A stretch of DNA of 64,000 bases from Aplidium turbinatum. Lineage: Eukaryota; Chordata; Ascidiacea; Aplousobranchia; Polyclinidae. Made by a program: the position numbers and the translations under genes. Under the pieces are notes generated by a model. The model saw only the letters and a program-made list of their open reading frames with translations, was not told the DNA's origin and did not search any database. The stretch is taken from positions 16,413,695 to 16,477,694 of the forward strand of contig OU964924.1 of assembly GCA_918807975.1 (NCBI GenBank), written 5' to 3'. Each line of letters starts with the position of its first letter. Within the stretch, counting starts at the first letter, position 1. This document shows, one piece after another, positions 54,350-64,000 of the stretch.

Positions 54350-57300
54350 TCTGACGCCTAAATTCTGGTTGACTTTTATGCACCATGATGCTGCTTCATC
54401 TGACCTATTGACTATTGTGATGCCCGCGCTTTGACCAAGGTTGGCCATGCGAAGCAAGCTGGTGCATAAAACATCTGAACAGCATTGGCATCTACATTTG
54501 CCAAACGTCTCTGTACTTAAACCTCGCTCATCACCAAAAGTTTATTGTTGAACCTAGCTAATCCTTGGGCAAAAGAACAGCAGCAACACGGATTTATAAG
54601 CAACACTACTCCCTTTGTGACAAAGCAAAGTAACAGCCGAGCTTCGTATATTTTCACATTTATTAGAAACAAGCCACATCAAATCGTATTGATAGATGGA
54701 GATTCATTGCACATCAGCAGCTTTTTCTTGTGTATCTTTATCATTGTGAATTCCTGCGAATGAAACAAAAATATTTAATTCAAGAGGGCTGTTTCGCAAC
54801 AGTGTAGGATTTTGATCAGTTGTCGTCCAGGATAATACGAAGTTAATTGACAATCTGCAATATCAATGTAATACCCCTCTCTCCAACGTGCGTGACAAAA
54901 AACTTATCATTCGATTCTGCGCCACGCAGAGCGATAATCAAGTTCCAATACATTCTAATTGCGTGTACAGTAGCTATTCAACAACTAAAGCAACACATTC
55001 GCTGTTGTCTGTCAAACATATAACAAGCTCACCAAAAGTTAGTTTTTGCCGTTTTCGGCCACCTTGCCTGTCCTTCCAATTTCGAAATCACTCTGAAACT
55101 CTTCATCAATTTGCTGCACAGCAGCAGCTGTGTCGTGCGCCATCACCATGTCTAATCATGAAAGTAAAAAAAGAAGTGTTAAATCAGTATATAAATGCCG
55201 ACATAGCCTACTAACCACCATGTTCATTGTTCACATCAATGTGAGTACACCACTAAAACATTTTCATACATTACTCAATACTCTTCACAATTACATCATA
55301 CATTAATCAAAAGAACAAAATGGCATAGTTATGACATAATCATTTAGTCGTAGTAGAAACATTTATCCGTACTCACCAAGAACACCCTTTTTCAGATTCT
55401 TTTTTAAACAATCAAACGAGTGCTTAGACTTCACGACGTTTTTTTTTCTTTCTTTTTTCTCGACATGACTTGAACTGTGTTGTGTTCGATAATAATAGTT
55501 GGAATAAGCCCACTGATACAATCGCTTGCATTTTTGCCAACAACTTGATTTAAATTTGCCACCTGCAAAATGTAAATCGAATGTAATGACAGGGGTTTCA
55601 TCCATCATATTAAAAAGCTTCAGCACTTGTTACAGAAATTTTCGACTGTTACAAATGACAGCCAACGTTTAAAGTTTATTTTGGGATTCCAGTCGTCTGT
55701 TGTGTTGCGTATGTAGGTCGCAGTGTAGGCTACTGTAGGCTATGTTGTCGCAATGGGCGCAAAATAAAACATGTTATTATTATTCAGTTGACGGCAATGA
55801 AAGCTACATTTGCAAATACTCTACAACCATCACAGATTTATCCACACGACATAAAAATACAAACACATTCAAGCAGTCAGGCAAACACTGCCGGAGCAGC
55901 AAAATCAAAGATTGAGCAAAACCCTACACATGTTGTGAGACATCACAAGCTCTGCTACTTTGCTGATATCTTCTTAGCACTCATCTAGGAGCACTGGCAC
56001 TACATTTGTCACGAGAATATTTCATATGAAAGTTTTCCATTGGTCATTAAGTTTTATAACTTTCTCTAAATTGAGTTTTATAACTTTCTTTATATTGTGT
56101 GAACGTAGCCTAGTGACAAAAACGACTTTACACAATTATTTCAGGTTCAATGAATAAAAGACATTCACTTACCAGGTTTTCATAAACGTTGTCGTAAGTC
56201 ATTCCTATAGTTTCATTTTGATCATTTCTAAAACTTCTTTCGGCCGTAATATCTCAATTGAATTCGATTTTTTGTTTTTCGATGCAAGAAGCGAAAATTC
56301 CTCTTAGCGCTGTTGACATAAGCATTGTGCTTTCGGCTCTCCACGTAATTGTGTATTGCGCACAACCGCCATGCTTGAACAGTCGAAGTGAATCGAGTGA
56401 CGTCATAATCCCTTTAACAAAGGATTAAGTCATGGCCTTTGTCTTCCTTCATAAAAAAAAACAAGTTCTTCTGCTAAATTGCATCTCCTCACGTTGATAT
56501 AACACATCGCCGCATTCTAAAGCTTTGTTGCCTATTTCACTTCAACGCGTTATATTGCCCAGTCAAAGTTTAAGTAGTGACGTCGTAATGGAGTTTTCAC
56601 AACAATTATTGTGCCTGCAGTATTGTTCTATGCACCGCGGGAGGAGAAAAAACGATTCGCCGGATCGTTGAAAGTAAAAGTAGCGATCGTTTTGTGAAAT
56701 CTCGCTTCAAGAAATTGAGGAGAGATTTCGACGCAACTTGACTGCTCCTGAAGCTGGGCTATTGTGCAAGCTTTGCTATATTTAAATTAAACACGCCCCT
56801 TTGTTGGCGACACGAGAATCTCATCCACGTGGTCAAAATCAGACAGTGAGCGAGACTGCTCTCAGAACAAAATCAATAAGTGATAGCGCATCAATCGATT
56901 TTTTTTACATTGATTCAGCGTTTGCAGACAGGTCAGCAGCGCGGCGGCAGTGCAGCCGCAACTCAATGATCACCACAATCATGCTGCTGTGTCGAGCGCT
57001 ACCAAACATCAACAAGTGAATTCGATTAAGCTTACAAGTTGTTTTAAATTTTCTTTAACTGCACGCAAATTTTGAGGTTAGTCCTGAAAAAATGTTTTCA
57101 AAAATATTACAACACATTTTAGTATAGTTAAACTTGAAAATTAAAAAAGCTTTTGTTGAACACAAGAAAAAAATGAAGACCTGGCAACTTGAATTAGCAA
57201 CCACGTTTTTAAGTTTATCGCTTGTTAGTTACCTTACCAACGTCTGCAGACGTTGAATCATTGTAAAAAGAACGGATTATGCTAGTTGGATATTGGAGGC

Positions 57301-57540
57301 GCCAAAGCCTAAACTTTCTGGAAGTGTCCTCTGAATCACAAGATATTTATTGCACTAAATTATCTGAAGCAATTGAATATGAACAAACGATTTTTATCAT
57401 GGCGTTGTTGGTACAAGAATACGTTATGCTAAAGAAACTGTGTTTTTCCACTAAACCACATGAGTCATTTAATCAAAGAGTCATTTTATTGTTGGCTCTT
57501 AATATTTTCAAAGAATAAATCAAGTGAAGCTGAAATGAAG
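54350..57540. other. 3.2 kb without a recognised gene
   Basis: Interior of the 7-kb TIR element. A minus-strand stretch 55365-55561 lies between acceptor-like ttttgcag and donor-like ggtgagta signals, and 56165-56210 ends in a gtaagt donor; neither has a recognisable protein motif. An 18-bp perfect palindrome, caacgtctgcagacgttg, is at about 57239. Confidence 0.3.
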
Positions 57541-58673
57541 TAGCCAACGTTGCAATTGTTTATTTTGTAGAAACGTGTAGGGGCGAATGGAAACTTTAAA
57601 CTGGTTCGGTATCAAGCACGTTATCGCGTTTGCGTTTTGTTGCTCCTGCCTTTTTCTAGACCTCTGCTCAGTTTGGCATAAACAAACTTGGCAAACTGTT
57701 GGCTACACTTCTGACCAACGCTGGTCTTAAATATTCATAGTATACTTGTACGGCATTATAAAATAATAACAGCATTGATAGCCTATTATTAAAATGTAAA
57801 ATTGTAGCAAAATCATGGTATACATTTGCATAATTTTAAAGAAAACACCGAAATTGTTATGAATTGGCACAACGAGGGCAATGCTTCTGACCGATGTTAG
57901 CCAACCACACAATTGTGTTTTGAAGCAATAGCCTACCACATGAAAAGAGGTTTGTGTTAGTAATTTTAAAGATTAAAACAAATAAACCTGAAATAAAATC
58001 TTTGAGACCTTTTTGAACGCATGATAAGAAATAAGTTATTGAAATTGATGGCGTATTGTTGGCAACATGTTGAACATAATTGCCAATCTTGTGCCCTCAC
58101 ATCCAGCATATAGCCGACATTGCAATTGTTTATTTTGTGGAAACGCGTAGGGCAAATGGAAACTTAAACTGTTTCAGTATCAAGCACGGAATCACGTTCG
58201 CGTTTCTGCTGCTCCTGCCTTTTTCTAGACCTCTGCTCCGTTTGGCATAAACAAACTGAAATGAAACTACTTTGTTGGCAAACCGTTGGCTACACTTCTG
58301 ACCAACGCTGGTCTTAAATATTCATAGTATACTTGTACGGTATTATAAAAACAATAACAGCATTGATAGCCTATTATAAAAATGTAAAATTGTAGCAAAA
58401 TGATGGTATACATTTGCATAATTTTAAAGAAAACACCAAAATTGTTATGAATTGGCACAATGCGGGCAATGCTTCTGACCGATGTTAGCCAACCACACAA
58501 TTGTGTTTTGAAGCAATACCACATGAAATGAAGTTTGTGTTAGTAGTTTTAAAGATTAAAACAAATAAACCTTAAATAAAATCTTTGAGACCTTTTTGAA
58601 CGCATAATAAGAAATAAGTTATTGAAACTGATGGCTAACACTCACAATAGTATTTCAATTAGATTTAATTTAT

Positions 58674-58716
58674 GTTATGGAACCGGTTTTCTTCCATTAG
58701 GAATCGTCAGCATAAC
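58674..58716 (-). ncRNA. Type I hammerhead ribozyme (left arm)
   Basis: Reverse complement of the motif at 59982-60024, identical over all 43 nt, so it would be active in RNA copied from the minus strand. Confidence 0.8.
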
Positions 58717-59981
58717 TGAGTCGAAATAAAAATTAGCCTACATCAATAGATGTCAGCACAACTGAGTCGAAATAAGAATTAGCCTACAATATCAATAGAT
58801 GTCAGCACAACTGGACCAAAAACAAACGAAAAATTACAAATTAATTAAATAAATAAAAATGTTCATGACCTCCAATCCTTCATATTCATTTCTTTATTTC
58901 TGCCTTTTCTTCTCTTCATAGTTTTAGCAAAACGCAACTATCGAATATTATAATTTCAATTTGACCTAGCTTGAGCAAGTATAATGGCAAACACTTGAAA
59001 ATTCAAATAAAATTTACTAAGCAGAGGATTATAGAAATACTATGTCGGTGAAATCTAGAATAAACGCTTTTATTACATCATCATGCTAAACTTGCAATTG
59101 TGCAAAAATTTAAAGCAATCAATGCGGCAGAATAGGTGACAAGGTTTGGAAAAACTATAAAAACCGTATCTATGATCAAAAATGGGAGAACCAACTGAAA
59201 AAGGTGATCTGGTACTATGACACTTCCTCAAATGGGCGATCTACCTAATACAGAAAGCAATATCACTAAGAAAATAAATCAATAGCTTTTTTTCCTTGGT
59301 CTAAACCTTAAAACATTTGACCAGGCTAACACTCACAATAGCATTTCAATAAGATTTAATTTATGTTATGGAACCGGTTTTCTTCCATTAGGTTCAGACC
59401 AAGGAAAAAAAGCTATTGATTTATTTTCTTAGTGATATTGCTTTCTGTATTAGGTAGATCGCCCATTTGAGGAAGTGTTATAGTACCAGATCACCTTTTT
59501 CAGTTGGTTCTCCCATTTTTGATCATAGATACGGTTTTTATAGTTTTTCCAAACCTCGTCACCTATTCTGCCGCATTGATTGCTTTAAATTTTTGCACAA
59601 TTGCAAGTTTAGCATGATGATGTAATAGAAGCGTTTATTCTAGATTTCACCGACATAGTATTTCTATAATCCTCTGCTTAGTAAATTTTATTTGAATTTT
59701 CAAGTGTTTGCCATTATACTTGCTCAAGCTAGGTCAAATTGAAATTATAATATTCGATAGTTGCGTTTTGCTAAAACTATGAAGAGAAGAAAAGGCAGAA
59801 ATAAAGAAATGAATATGAAGGATTGGAGGTCATGAACATTTTTATTTATTTAATTAATTTGTAATTTTTCGTTTGTTTTTGGTCCAGTTGTGCTGACATC
59901 TATTGATATTGTAGGCTAATTCTTATTTCGACTCAGTTGTGCTGACATCTATTGATGTAGGCTAATTTTTATTTCGACTCA

Positions 59982-60024
59982 GTTATGCTGACGATTCCTA
60001 ATGGAAGAAAACCGGTTCCATAAC
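59982..60024 (+). ncRNA. Type I hammerhead ribozyme (right arm)
   Basis: Order on the plus strand: GTTATG (helix I), CTGACGA (core CUGANGA), TTCC-TAAT-GGAA (helix II and loop), GAA, AACCGGTT (helix III), C (cleavage nucleotide), CATAAC (helix I). Helix I pairs over 6 bp. Helix III is a loopless 4-bp palindrome, as in hammerheads that work as dimers. The predicted cut is between 60018 and 60019. All conserved core positions are present; the first pair of helix II is T-A and not the usual G-C. Confidence 0.85.
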
Positions 60025-60975
60025 ATAAATTAAATCTTATTGAAATACTATTGTGAGTGTTAGCCTGGTCAAATGTTTTAAGGTTCAGACCAAGGAAAAA
60101 AAGCTATTGATTTATTTTCTTAGTGATATTGCTTTCTGTATTAGGTAGATCGCCCATTTGAGGAAGTGTCATAGTACCAGATCACCTTTTTCAGTTGGTT
60201 CTCCCATTTTTGAAACTGATGGCGTATTGTTGGCAACATGTTGGACATAATTGCCAATCTTGTGCCCTCACATCCAGCATATAGCCGACATTGCAATTGT
60301 TTATTTTGTGGAAACGTGTAGGGCTAATGGAAAGTTTAAACTGTTTAGGTATCAAGCACGTTATCGGGTTCGCGTTTTGTTGCTCCTGCCTTTTTCTAGA
60401 CCTCTGCTCAGTTTGGCATAAACAAACTAAAATGAAACTACTTTGTTGGCAAACTGTTGGCTACCCTTCTGACCAACGCTGGTCTTAAGTATTCATAGTA
60501 TACTTGTACGGTATCAGAAAATAATAACAGCATTGATAGCCTATCATAAAAATGTAAAATTGTAGCAAAATGATGGTATACATTTGCATAATTTTGAAGA
60601 AAACACCGAATTGTTATGAATTGGCACAACGCTGGCAATGCTTCTGACCGATGTTAGTCAATCACACAACTGTGTTTTGAAGCAATACCACATGAAAAGA
60701 GGTTTGTGTTAGTATTTTTCAAGTTTAAAACACATAAACCTGAAATAAAATCTTTAAGACCTTTTTGAACGCATAATAAGAAGTATTGAAATTGTTGACG
60801 TAATGTTGGCAATGTTGGCAAAATGTTGGACAAAATTGCCAGCCTTGTGCCAACATACCCAGCATATAGCCAACGCTGGCCCAGCAATCAATGTTTGCTG
60901 GGGCAATGACCGTAAAAATATAAAAAAGAATTTAAATGCACAGTACCGTAGTTGTAAGGGTATATCAAGTCCAAC

Positions 60976-61471
60976 CAGGGATATCTAGAGAAGGGGATAT
61001 GAAGACTTTTACTACGTCTGACAGTAGAAGGGCTTCTGTTTATCGCCTAAATAATCTCTGTTTACAGTAAAATGACAATTAGCCCCGATAGTAGTTTAAT
61101 AAATCTTGTTATGATAACCTGCATTGCGCTATTATCATCAAGCCTGGATACTCACTGCATGCTCATGGTTGCTTGTTAATTCAGCTAACCGTGTACTTGC
61201 TTTACATCTAGCCAATTGCAAAGGCTTTCTTAAGAAAAACAGTTTACAGGTAACTTTTCAACTGTCTTTCCAAACAAGTATTCTTTAAATATGCTCTACG
61301 TAACATTTGCTAACTGTCTTCTGTAGCTTACTGTATCTGCTGTACTACAAAACTTTTTGTAATTTTGAAAAGAACCGTATGTTTCACGCGCTTCAAACTA
61401 CCGCTCTGGTAGTGTCATAAGAATAAGGCAATCGCTGTGAGCCTTCGCATCCCCTTCTTTAGATATCCCTG
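60976..61471. mobile_element. hAT MITE (496 bp)
   Basis: 8-bp duplication agtccaac (60968-60975 and 61472-61479). Ends cagggatatctagagaagg and, in reverse, cagggatatctaaagaagg. No coding capacity. Confidence 0.9.
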
Positions 61472-61842
61472 AGTCCAACCCCTTCTGGAGTATTCCAATC
61501 TAGGCGAAAGTTCCACAACAACTTGCTTGGATTCGTCCAGTTGAATCTTCAAGCACAAATCGATAATCTTCAATCTTCTTTCTTGCCAATAAATGTCAAT
61601 GCTGTTTCCAGATAAAATGATAAGCTTCTTTAGATTTTTTCTTTTTCTTGCTTAAGAACCAATAAAGAAACATCTTTTATTTTTTTGCTTGATGTGCTTC
61701 TGTCCCAACTGACAAGAACACGTATTTTATTTTGTGCTGAAAGTTCTTCTGTACCAACTGACAAGAACCCGTCTTTTATTTTCTTTCTTGTGCTTGCGTA
61801 CAAACACCAGCCAGAGGACCGTCTTTCATTTTTTTATGATTA

Positions 61843-63731
61843 CAGCGGAAAACCTAATATTTTCGTGAGAAAGTTGTAACATAAAATTCCCGAATCCTTT
61901 CGTCTGTAAGCTATGCAATCACACCGAAAAAATACTCTTCTGAAAACGTCTTTTTACGAATTGTATTTCAAGAAAAAATAGCCATAGGATGTCAAAAAGG
62001 GAGCGCAACACAGTACGCACTAAAACTTGTCACCACAATACAGATTACTGAGATAAATAACGGAAATTTCCTCTAGTTGGTAAGCACAAGCAAAACAGTT
62101 TTAATATTCGACCAACCCTTCCGGCGACAATTCTAAAATGACAAAGCTCATTGAGGTATTTCAAAGCCACATGACTTGCAACTGTAACATGATCTGAACA
62201 CGACATAGACCGACGTGATCACAATTTTTTAACGTTATAAAAACTATATTGAACAACTGTAAGTACCGGTACTTCAACGAAGCAGAGGAAGATTGACAAA
62301 CAATTTCAAAGGAAAGTTCTAGAAAACAGACTCGTTTTAAGAAGAAAGAAGAAGGAAGGAGGAGAAGAGAACTAGAAGAATTCAGGACTGACAAAGGAGA
62401 AGAGAACATATAAACTGAAATATTTATTGTAGGCCTACTGTAATTTGTAAACGAAAAATCTCAAACTAAAATTATGGATGCAAGCGGGTATTTTTTGATC
62501 TTGAGTGCAGTTTTGTTAATAAATTCGTTAGTATCGCTTCTACATATCATTCAGGATGTTGTTGTTAGCATACCCAAGTAAATACCGTACTGTTAAATAT
62601 ACTTCATAGCAGGATTGAATAGCAATCCTGGCGGCGTCACACCAGTCAGATTTATAATTCCAGATCGCTGTGGCACATCCAGAAAGAATGGATTTGTGGC
62701 CAATGAGATCTGCGCTGACAAATAAAAACATTCGAGGGACCCGTAGACACGTGCAAGAGGTTTGATGGAATTGAAAGCAAATACTTGAGGATAAGCATTT
62801 AACAACATTACACACAGCACACCTTGTAAGATTATGATGTCACACCAAGTGTTTGTTGTCATTATTATTCATTGTGAAACCTTTTCGTGTCACTTAGCAT
62901 TTTGTGTAGTAAGGTCAAGATTATAGTTGAGCTTCGTTACTGCTGTTAAGTGTTAGTTGATTGTCCTATCTGATTAGTCAAGTAAAGTTCGTTCATTAAT
63001 AAAAGTAACTACAGTTTAGGGCCAGTGGTTATCTTATACACCGGATACTATGAGCTAAGTTTGTTAATTTTATAGCGAATTGCTGTCCGATGAATTTCAG
63101 AGGCTTCTTAACAGAAATCTTACGGAGTCATGTTATGCCTTTGTTCGAGACAATTGTTCACATAATCAAACGTCATATAAAAACCGTTCAGGTCTACTGA
63201 ATCTTAGCGTATTACGTCATGGAATTATTCCTAAAAAGTGTGCCAAAGTTGCACCATCGTTTACGGACTTGTGTCAAACCTGTTTAAACCTGTTTCAGTT
63301 TGAAACCTGTTTAAACATGAATACATTGGATTACTAGCTTTGGACACCTGTTTTGAATTGCGTGACAATTGATTTCATTGTTGCGTCACACTACTGCATA
63401 CGTGAATTTGAGATATTGATATCTTTTCTGATTTATTCGTGAAATGGTTGCTTGAAAGTTGGCCGCACATTTAACTGTTGGCTTAGTGCTTGCTAGCTGG
63501 ACAAAAGTTCCGTCTTTTATCCAATTAATCTGTATTGTAGTGACAGTTTTTTAGAGGTGTACGCGTTGCATTCCGATTTCGATAGCCGCGGGCTAATTTT
63601 ACAGGAATACACTTTTTGAAAAGAAGTTCAAGTGTGTGTTACTTTTTCGGTCATTATATACAGACGAACGGATCCGGGAACTTTATGTTACAATTTTCCC
63701 ACGAAGAGATTATGGTTTACCGCTGTGACCA
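61843..63731. mobile_element. 1.9-kb TIR element with ~85-bp inverted repeats
   Basis: acagcggaaaacc then gttgtaacataaaattcccg (61850-61910) is matched in reverse by 63645-63731, ending ggtttaccgctgtgac. The left part also matches 48612-48990. Internal open frames (62540-62862 minus, 63080-63337 plus) have no motif I recognise. Superfamily and target duplication unclear. Confidence 0.65.
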
Positions 63732-63814
63732 GCCATAGTTAATAAATATACCTAGTTCGCCAGCTTCCGTTGTTTTAAAGTCGGCACGTACGCCCTCTGT
63801 CGGTGGTTAATACG

Positions 63815-63833
63815 TTTTGCTGACTCAGCAAAA
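63815..63833. promoter_or_regulatory. Perfect T-MARE (Maf/bZIP binding) palindrome
   Basis: ttttgctgactcagcaaaa is a 19-bp perfect palindrome containing TGCTGACTCAGCA (63818-63830), the consensus for Maf dimers with an AP-1 core. It lies outside the TIR element, about 60 bp upstream of a donor-like ggtgagtttg at 63890. It may mark a host promoter whose gene lies beyond the window; chance is unlikely but possible. Confidence 0.45.
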
Positions 63834-64000
63834 CTACTAGATATAAACCTGTAGGAAAATGGCGAATTGAATGGTTGCAGTGTTTGTTAGGTGAGTTTGG
63901 GCTGCTGAATGGGGGGGAATAACGATAGAAAGAAGAAATTGTGTTACAGAAGTGCTAAACGTTCCTTTTAGGCCTTCACTGTGTAATTTTAATTAAAATA

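Larger units (their letters stand above)
58635..60210. mobile_element. Retrozyme-like insertion: inverted multimer of a 691-bp monomer with hammerhead ribozymes
   Basis: 12-bp direct repeats tgaaactgatgg (58623-58634 and 60211-60222) flank the insertion. It is A (58635-58701), B (58702-59325), A (59326-59392), then inverted B (59393-59996), inverted A (59997-60063) and partial inverted B (to 60210). The B-to-A join recurs, so the monomer behaves as a head-to-tail or circular unit of about 691 bp. No open frame of note. Each arm holds a hammerhead motif. Retrozymes are non-autonomous retroelements with hammerheads that spread through circular RNA; Penelope-like elements also carry them. Assignment is inference. 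Confidence 0.7.
57545..60800. repeat. Three tandem ~575-bp units (third displaced by an insertion)
   Basis: tgcaattgtttattttgt marks units at 57551, 58121 and 60292. Units share ctgaccaacgctggtcttaa and gaccgatgttagccaac. Spacing is 570 bp and, after removing the 58635-60210 insertion, about 583 bp. Noncoding satellite-like sequence. Confidence 0.85.
53877..60905. mobile_element. 7-kb TIR element rich in tandem repeats
   Basis: tgccccagtaaacattgatt at 53877 matches in reverse at 60905 (about 26 bp, two differences). No clear target duplication. A minisatellite adjoins the left end and three ~575-bp tandem units adjoin the right; both are full of gttggc/gccaac words, also found next to the TIRs. 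No transposase was seen. Confidence 0.6.

Noticed and set aside
53862-54434. Overlapping long open frames on both strands with repeats such as LANVGFCILPTLASASCQRW
   Set aside because: They come from a minisatellite whose unit length keeps several frames open at once. No start context or domain supports a protein.
58635-60210. Ordinary DNA transposon with long TIRs
   Set aside because: The order is A-B-A followed by inverted B-A-B, not a simple inverted repeat around a core. The 12-bp duplications and ribozymes fit a retroelement better.

Overview
This window looks like AT-rich nuclear DNA of an invertebrate animal. It carries animal-type LINEs (CR1/L2-like, jockey-like, L1/Tx1-like and a LINE with an APE endonuclease), BEL/Pao and Gypsy elements, piggyBac, hAT elements and several tRNA-derived SINEs. 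The exact phylum cannot be decided; a marine invertebrate such as a tunicate or cnidarian is a guess. I found no host protein gene I could name. Almost everything explained is transposable-element sequence, much of it nested.

Layout. 0-8 kb: a transposase-like pseudogene split by a 612-bp MITE with 9-bp target duplications, two relatives of that MITE, a 209-bp near-perfect hairpin in a LINE tail, and a long inverted-repeat element (6418-7499) split by a 398-bp TIR element with a tRNA-like core. 8-25.5 kb: three tandem copies of that tRNA-core element between 9-bp duplications (8011-8019 and 25447-25455). They have been blown apart by a LINE (8248-11135), a 7.1-kb TIR element with TAA duplication (11428-18525) and a 6.2-kb TIR element with AT duplication (18735-24951). 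The last holds an element with about 690-bp inverted repeats and a broken gene for a nuclease-like, Cys-rich protein.

25.5-36.1 kb: hAT MITEs, SINEs and a four-level nest: a hAT-type shell, then piggyBac, then Gypsy with two LTRs that look identical, then a SINE in its 3' LTR. 36-47 kb: LINE tails, a BEL/Pao element with one long open frame, its LTR split by a LINE fragment, and a solo LTR. 47-54 kb: a hAT element retaining the C-terminal part of its transposase, a 970-bp MITE with repeated GGGGCGTG/TTGTCAC boxes, and a badly decayed BEL/Pao element on the minus strand.

54-61 kb: a 7-kb TIR element with a minisatellite near one end and three tandem ~575-bp units near the other. One unit is interrupted by a 1,576-bp insertion with 12-bp direct repeats. 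The insertion is built from a 691-bp monomer in A-B-A / inverted B-A-B order, and each arm carries a sequence that fits every conserved position of a type I hammerhead ribozyme. I read it as a retrozyme-like element, and it is the most interesting thing here. 61-64 kb: a hAT MITE, a TIR element and a perfect Maf-type palindrome (T-MARE) near the right edge.

How parts relate: the autonomous-type genes (piggyBac, hAT, the nuclease-like element, LINEs) are mostly broken or cut short, while many short non-autonomous elements are cleanly delimited by target duplications. That lets the order of insertions be read directly.
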